Of a DNA stretch of 27,591 nt, positions 25,501 to 27,591 are shown in pieces. Every line of letters starts with the position of its first letter. The stretch's first letter is position 1. Under the pieces are notes generated by a model. It was not told the origin of the DNA. It was given only the letters and a program-made list of their open reading frames with translations, and ran no database searches. A program made the translations under genes and the position numbers. Source of the stretch: Butyrivibrio sp. (GTDB taxonomy: Bacteria > Bacillota_A > Clostridia > Lachnospirales > Lachnospiraceae); the NCBI RefSeq assembly GCF_024699075.1, contig NZ_JAILQF010000054.1, forward strand, positions 1 through 27,591. Direction: 5' to 3'.

Positions 25501-25906
25501 GTATCCCTTTTCCAGAAAAAGACATCCAGCGTTCTGTATGCCTTGTGTGATCCTGAGGACAGTCAGCAACAAAACCGTCGCAAAAATATGTATCCTTTAC
25601 ATCATTATAAAATTCCAGAATAACATAGCTTGTAAAAAAGCCATCGTGACGAAGGAACTTCTCCTGATTGTTGGAAGCCCAGTATCCATAAAGGTATTTT
25701 TCTACATTTCTTGCTGAATGCTTATCTGCAGCCTTATTGAAGATTCCCTTCTTCTTGCCTGTAAGGACCATCATTACAGCATCTATTATCTGAGATTTAC
25801 CGGCCTGATTGGCACCCGATAAAAGTGTGACATCTCCTATAGGAAGCAGGGTTGGTTCATCGAACTTTCCCCAGTTATATACATAAACTTTATTAAGTCT
25901 TATCAT
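22538..25906 (-). CDS. jetC: JetC/MksB-like SMC ATPase of a Wadjet-type system
   Basis: This 1122-residue SMC/MukB-like ATPase is the motor of Wadjet/MksBEF complexes, which extrude DNA loops and mark small circular plasmids for cutting. The head starts with Walker A GANQAGKSQI (31-40; K37, S38). Coiled coil follows at about 240-365 and 410-475. A hinge-like domain at about 480-625 contains EIRDESWQAAVEGYL and RFDLLVPEEYY. A second coil (630-780) and the C-terminal head with Walker B LRVVILDE (1043-1050) complete it. The signature region reads SGSGIQTPYY (from 1014), where related SbcC/MukB-like ATPases have SGGE-type motifs. GGGAG precedes the ATG. It is 36 bases after jetB. Confidence 0.9.
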   Translation of the reverse strand: MIRLNKVYVYNWGKFDEPTLLPIGDVTLLSGANQAGKSQIIDAVMMVLTGKKKGIFNKAADKHSARNVEKYLYGYWASNNQEKFLRHDGFFTSYVILEFYNDVKDTYFCDGFVADCPQDHTRHTERWMSFSGKGIPKEMFVLDDMALNISELKRFLGTYVGEENYHFYTDTEYSKYIMAAYGQIRSEYISLLKAAVSCSIGENLNIGSFITDSICSVNESVDLTSIRSTIHDYYDLRDRAQSSRRKLEKLEKIREAYSIYHEDAALVKTLDYAVLKDEQKILENSCEASQNLIDQLTMDINQAKAMNETRKEKQKRLQDKIGHVHEELGKSDTEQIKQNLQNQKQAADEKRKGYLDNLESLHKTITSRAGSWLMLLMETENAGFTCDDDYKEILKKAQNIKIEDLASFDEKEVDEKIGNLYQELSAYNASLKAQCLEIRNAIKEQEDKISALAGNKKQYPKETIRLKELLEQELSKKYNKDVEIPIFADLLEIRDESWQAAVEGYLDNQRFDLLVPEEYYDEALKIYRTSKDNLRAYKSGLIDVARIRENWKQSAEKGSLSEELITDNEDARLYADYKLGFIIKVDNTEDLYKHKCSITKDLLIYKGFVTRGKQIGQTFYIGKNALMQQENEAREELSKLTEKKDALVASMSVIKMDKIEKGLADKDFFDNAVSHVDDIEKLEAQSLELLRQIGSVDTTRDEELHNELAGLSARLEEITEEIRVSSIECGRAENKIESEQRKIAAARDEITSLESQALDGSRFSAKWRTDVGDPWIREDSGQNRRGSLKKIRDAHIRMRQDTLEAQTRHFSAVRRLRVAYNQEEVAGFDPEREFDNEEYDTEYKRLSESGFTTFEDEIDKAAKKATNEFKVEFIGKLKSNIQKAQEQIDAVNEVLSSKWFGNVKYKLIHEKARGFERFYDMFMDPNLVKVDPDLPGYGGISIFSGFFEEAHKDELDELLQLIMDEKNLTTEQRLTREKKLEMYTDYRTYLRLDLCSIDHSGSSKYMSDVIRDESGSGIQTPYYIVMFAAIAQKVRAAQGENTLRVVILDEAFNKMDESKIAASIELLKSFDLQPIFCCVPEKVKVIAPKADITNIVMMYTDKSSYVEHFLDGEALTRIAETA

Positions 25907-25942
25907 TAGAAATTTCTCCCATCAACTTCTTATCTGAAGGCT

Positions 25943-26677
25943 TTATCCTTGAATTTCTTCTTCCTCTTCCATAGCATCCTTAAGTTCCAAAAGCTCTGTA
26001 ACTTTAGCTGCAGATACAAGATGAAGAATCGCAGGCGTGATCCTGAACATAGTCTGGGGATCTCTCCATTCTCCCTTACCCTTTTCAATGATATTGAAGC
26101 TCACAAAAGTCTTGAAATCATTGGCCATCTGCTGTTTATTGGAGGTAATATCTACTTTTACATTGTCCTTCAGAAACTGAACAACCTCTCCAACATCAGA
26201 TGTGATCTGATCTCCTGTAGATGGATCACTATATTTCTTTTGGTATATACATCTAAGAGCAAGAGCTATTCTTGTAGTATTAAGATTGAAATGAAATCTT
26301 GCTGCATCAGACTCGCTTTGAAGGGCAAAAAGGCCATTGTCCTTATCATGCACAAGCTCAAAACCGCCCATCTCAAAATACAGATACAAAAGATCATAAT
26401 TGGACTCTATGAATATATAGTCACCATTTCTTGAAAGAAGTCCTGTTTCAGTATCATAGTCCATCTGAAGTATATATGTTCCTGTAAGAAGAAGCCTTAC
26501 AGCCCTTTTAAAGTAGTCCTGATCACCTCTTCTAAGTCTGTTATAAAGGCCTGTTACTGTACGGTCTGCATTGTCTTCAAAGTCGCTTTCTCTTGTACCA
26601 AGGCGCTGACCGGGAACATCGAACTCCATCTGCCCGTCATTTTCATAGGTGTCATTATTATCAAAATATTCACTCAT
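25943..26677 (-). CDS. jetB: JetB/MksE-like protein (DUF4194)
   Basis: This 244-residue soluble protein is the winged-helix (KITE-type) accessory subunit that binds the kleisin-like JetA in Wadjet complexes. Visible features are an acidic N-terminus (residues 1-38), a central region LLTGTYILQMDYDTETG then YDLLYLYFEMGGFELVHD, TRIALALRCIYQKKY, and the C-terminal FRITPAILHLVSAAKV followed by an acidic tail (DAMEEEEEIQG). Identification rests on size, the DUF4194-like pattern and the place between jetA and jetC. The gaps to both are short (41 and 36 bases), so it is one operon. CGGAG lies 13 bases before the ATG. Confidence 0.85.
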   Translation of the reverse strand: MSEYFDNNDTYENDGQMEFDVPGQRLGTRESDFEDNADRTVTGLYNRLRRGDQDYFKRAVRLLLTGTYILQMDYDTETGLLSRNGDYIFIESNYDLLYLYFEMGGFELVHDKDNGLFALQSESDAARFHFNLNTTRIALALRCIYQKKYSDPSTGDQITSDVGEVVQFLKDNVKVDITSNKQQMANDFKTFVSFNIIEKGKGEWRDPQTMFRITPAILHLVSAAKVTELLELKDAMEEEEEIQG

Positions 26678-26718
26678 AAAAAGTAAACTCCGTTTTCTTT
26701 AAATAATATATTTCCTGA

Positions 26719-27591
26719 TCATTTACCAGATTCATTAATTGTAAAAGTCATATCAGGTATGCTGTAGGCTCCGGCTTCTATATGGCGGCCTGATTTTTGT
26801 ACCTTGTATTCTCCATTAGAAAAGCCGTAAAGTGAAGCCATAATAAGAAGTGTATAATCATCCTCTGTAAATGAATCCATCTCCTTAATGATCTCACCTG
26901 TCTCCATACGCTTTCTGCCATGCATCTTTTCTTTGACATAGCTTCTTGCATCAGCCATTGTATAACCGCCAAAACTCTTCTTAAGAAAGTCTCTGGTCAT
27001 ATCTTCATCCTTCTTGTGATGAGGACGAAGGAGCATTTTGGTCTCAGTCTCCTTTTCAGGCCTGTAGGTATCACTTCTAAGCGATCTCTCATCAATAAAA
27101 GATGACCTGACTGCATTAAGCCCTGACTGAACCTTCATGGAATATGACTTATTATCTTCCATACCCTTCATAATACGAACGATCTTACTGACTATGGAAT
27201 TATCACTTCTAAGATTATGAATTACAGCCTGAGTGAATCGCCTGTTATAATCGGCATTTCTGTCAGTTATAAGGTCTATCTTATTATCTGCTTCTGAAAA
27301 AGTTCTATAGATTACGTCAATACGTCTTCTTATCTCTAAGATTCTCTCATCCTCATCTATACCTGCCATCTCGGCAGAAGTATCAGACTGCGCCATCTGA
27401 CGGATAAGCCCGGGATCTTTTTCCAGATTCCTTACAAATCTTAAAATGTCACCGCCATAAAGGGCTATTGAATCGCTTGTCTTTAAAGGATGATAATAGG
27501 CATCAATTACGCTCTGCTCGCCGCCTTCCTTAAAACGCTTCTCAAGCATGTCTCTTACCTGTTCATCATCAGCATGCTCTTTGTAATACTT
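26719..27591 (-). CDS. jetA: JetA/MksF-like kleisin subunit of a Wadjet-type system (5' end outside window)
   Basis: The frame is open to the window edge. 290 C-terminal residues are visible, while full-length JetA family proteins are roughly 450-500. The segment is helical and charged (EDERILEIRRRIDVIYRTFSEADNKIDLI), as expected of a kleisin-like linker, then a region with FLKKSFGGYTMADARSYVKEKM and a compact C-terminal domain. The internal ATG at 27547-27549 is not the start, because coding sequence continues upstream (DMLEKRF is preceded by an open frame). It is the first gene visible in the jetA-jetB-jetC order. The call leans on this order and the JetA (DUF5716-type) resemblance. Confidence 0.8.
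   Translation of the reverse strand, partial: KYYKEHADDEQVRDMLEKRFKEGGEQSVIDAYYHPLKTSDSIALYGGDILRFVRNLEKDPGLIRQMAQSDTSAEMAGIDEDERILEIRRRIDVIYRTFSEADNKIDLITDRNADYNRRFTQAVIHNLRSDNSIVSKIVRIMKGMEDNKSYSMKVQSGLNAVRSSFIDERSLRSDTYRPEKETETKMLLRPHHKKDEDMTRDFLKKSFGGYTMADARSYVKEKMHGRKRMETGEIIKEMDSFTEDDYTLLIMASLYGFSNGEYKVQKSGRHIEAGAYSIPDMTFTINESGK

Noticed and set aside
25949..26434. 161-residue open frame on the plus strand
   Set aside because: It is antisense to jetB, low in complexity of support, and lacks a credible ribosome site. It is a shadow of the real gene.
1..27591. CRISPR arrays, insertion-sequence transposases, prophage genes
   Set aside because: No regularly spaced direct repeats, transposase motifs or phage structural genes were seen in the window.

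Overview
The window looks like chromosomal DNA of a low-GC Gram-positive anaerobe, most likely a Lachnospiraceae member of the Butyrivibrio or Roseburia type. This is inferred from the AT-rich spacers, strong AGGAGG-type ribosome sites, extended -10 promoters (TGnTATAAT-like), a tRNA gene without encoded CCA, a group II ECF S-component, and the mix of gene families. No 16S gene or other species marker is present.

Layout. 1-1593 (+): end of an OmpR/PhoB response regulator and its overlapping membrane histidine kinase. 1599-2222 (-): ECF transporter S-component, convergent with the kinase. 2403-4409 (+): DUF1848 protein, NUDIX hydrolase and YgjP-like metallopeptidase, closed by a strong terminator. 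4602-7820 (+): carB as its own unit, without carA. 7873-8190 (-): thioredoxin. 8372-11362 (+): a GT2-GtrA fusion plus a large membrane protein resembling a GT-C transferase, together a likely lipid-linked sugar transfer cassette. 11471-13698 (+): soluble hybrid histidine kinase, overlapping by one base a DUF1624-type membrane protein. 13765-17394 (+): the two halves of a heterodimeric ABC exporter. 17594-19339 (+): an MraY paralogue with an altered His motif, then a histidine phosphatase. 19537-19698 (+): an unrecognised 53-residue gene with a structured leader. 19875-21383 (+): AgcS amino acid:cation symporter, with a terminator in its own leader. 21441-21526 (-): tRNA-Ser(CGA). 21694-21966 (-): a 90-residue unknown. 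22538-27591 (-): a Wadjet/Mks-type SMC operon read as jetA (partial), jetB, jetC.

The strongest unexplained structure is a 286-nt imperfect palindrome (22220-22505), about 30 nt past the jetC stop codon. It fills the place where the nuclease gene jetD might be expected, and jetD is not in the window. Other points of interest are the unavoidable terminator in the agcS leader with four TGCATAA motifs upstream, a tRNA promoter whose predicted start lies inside a terminator arm, the HDH variant of the MraY-like protein, and a degenerate ABC signature in JetC.
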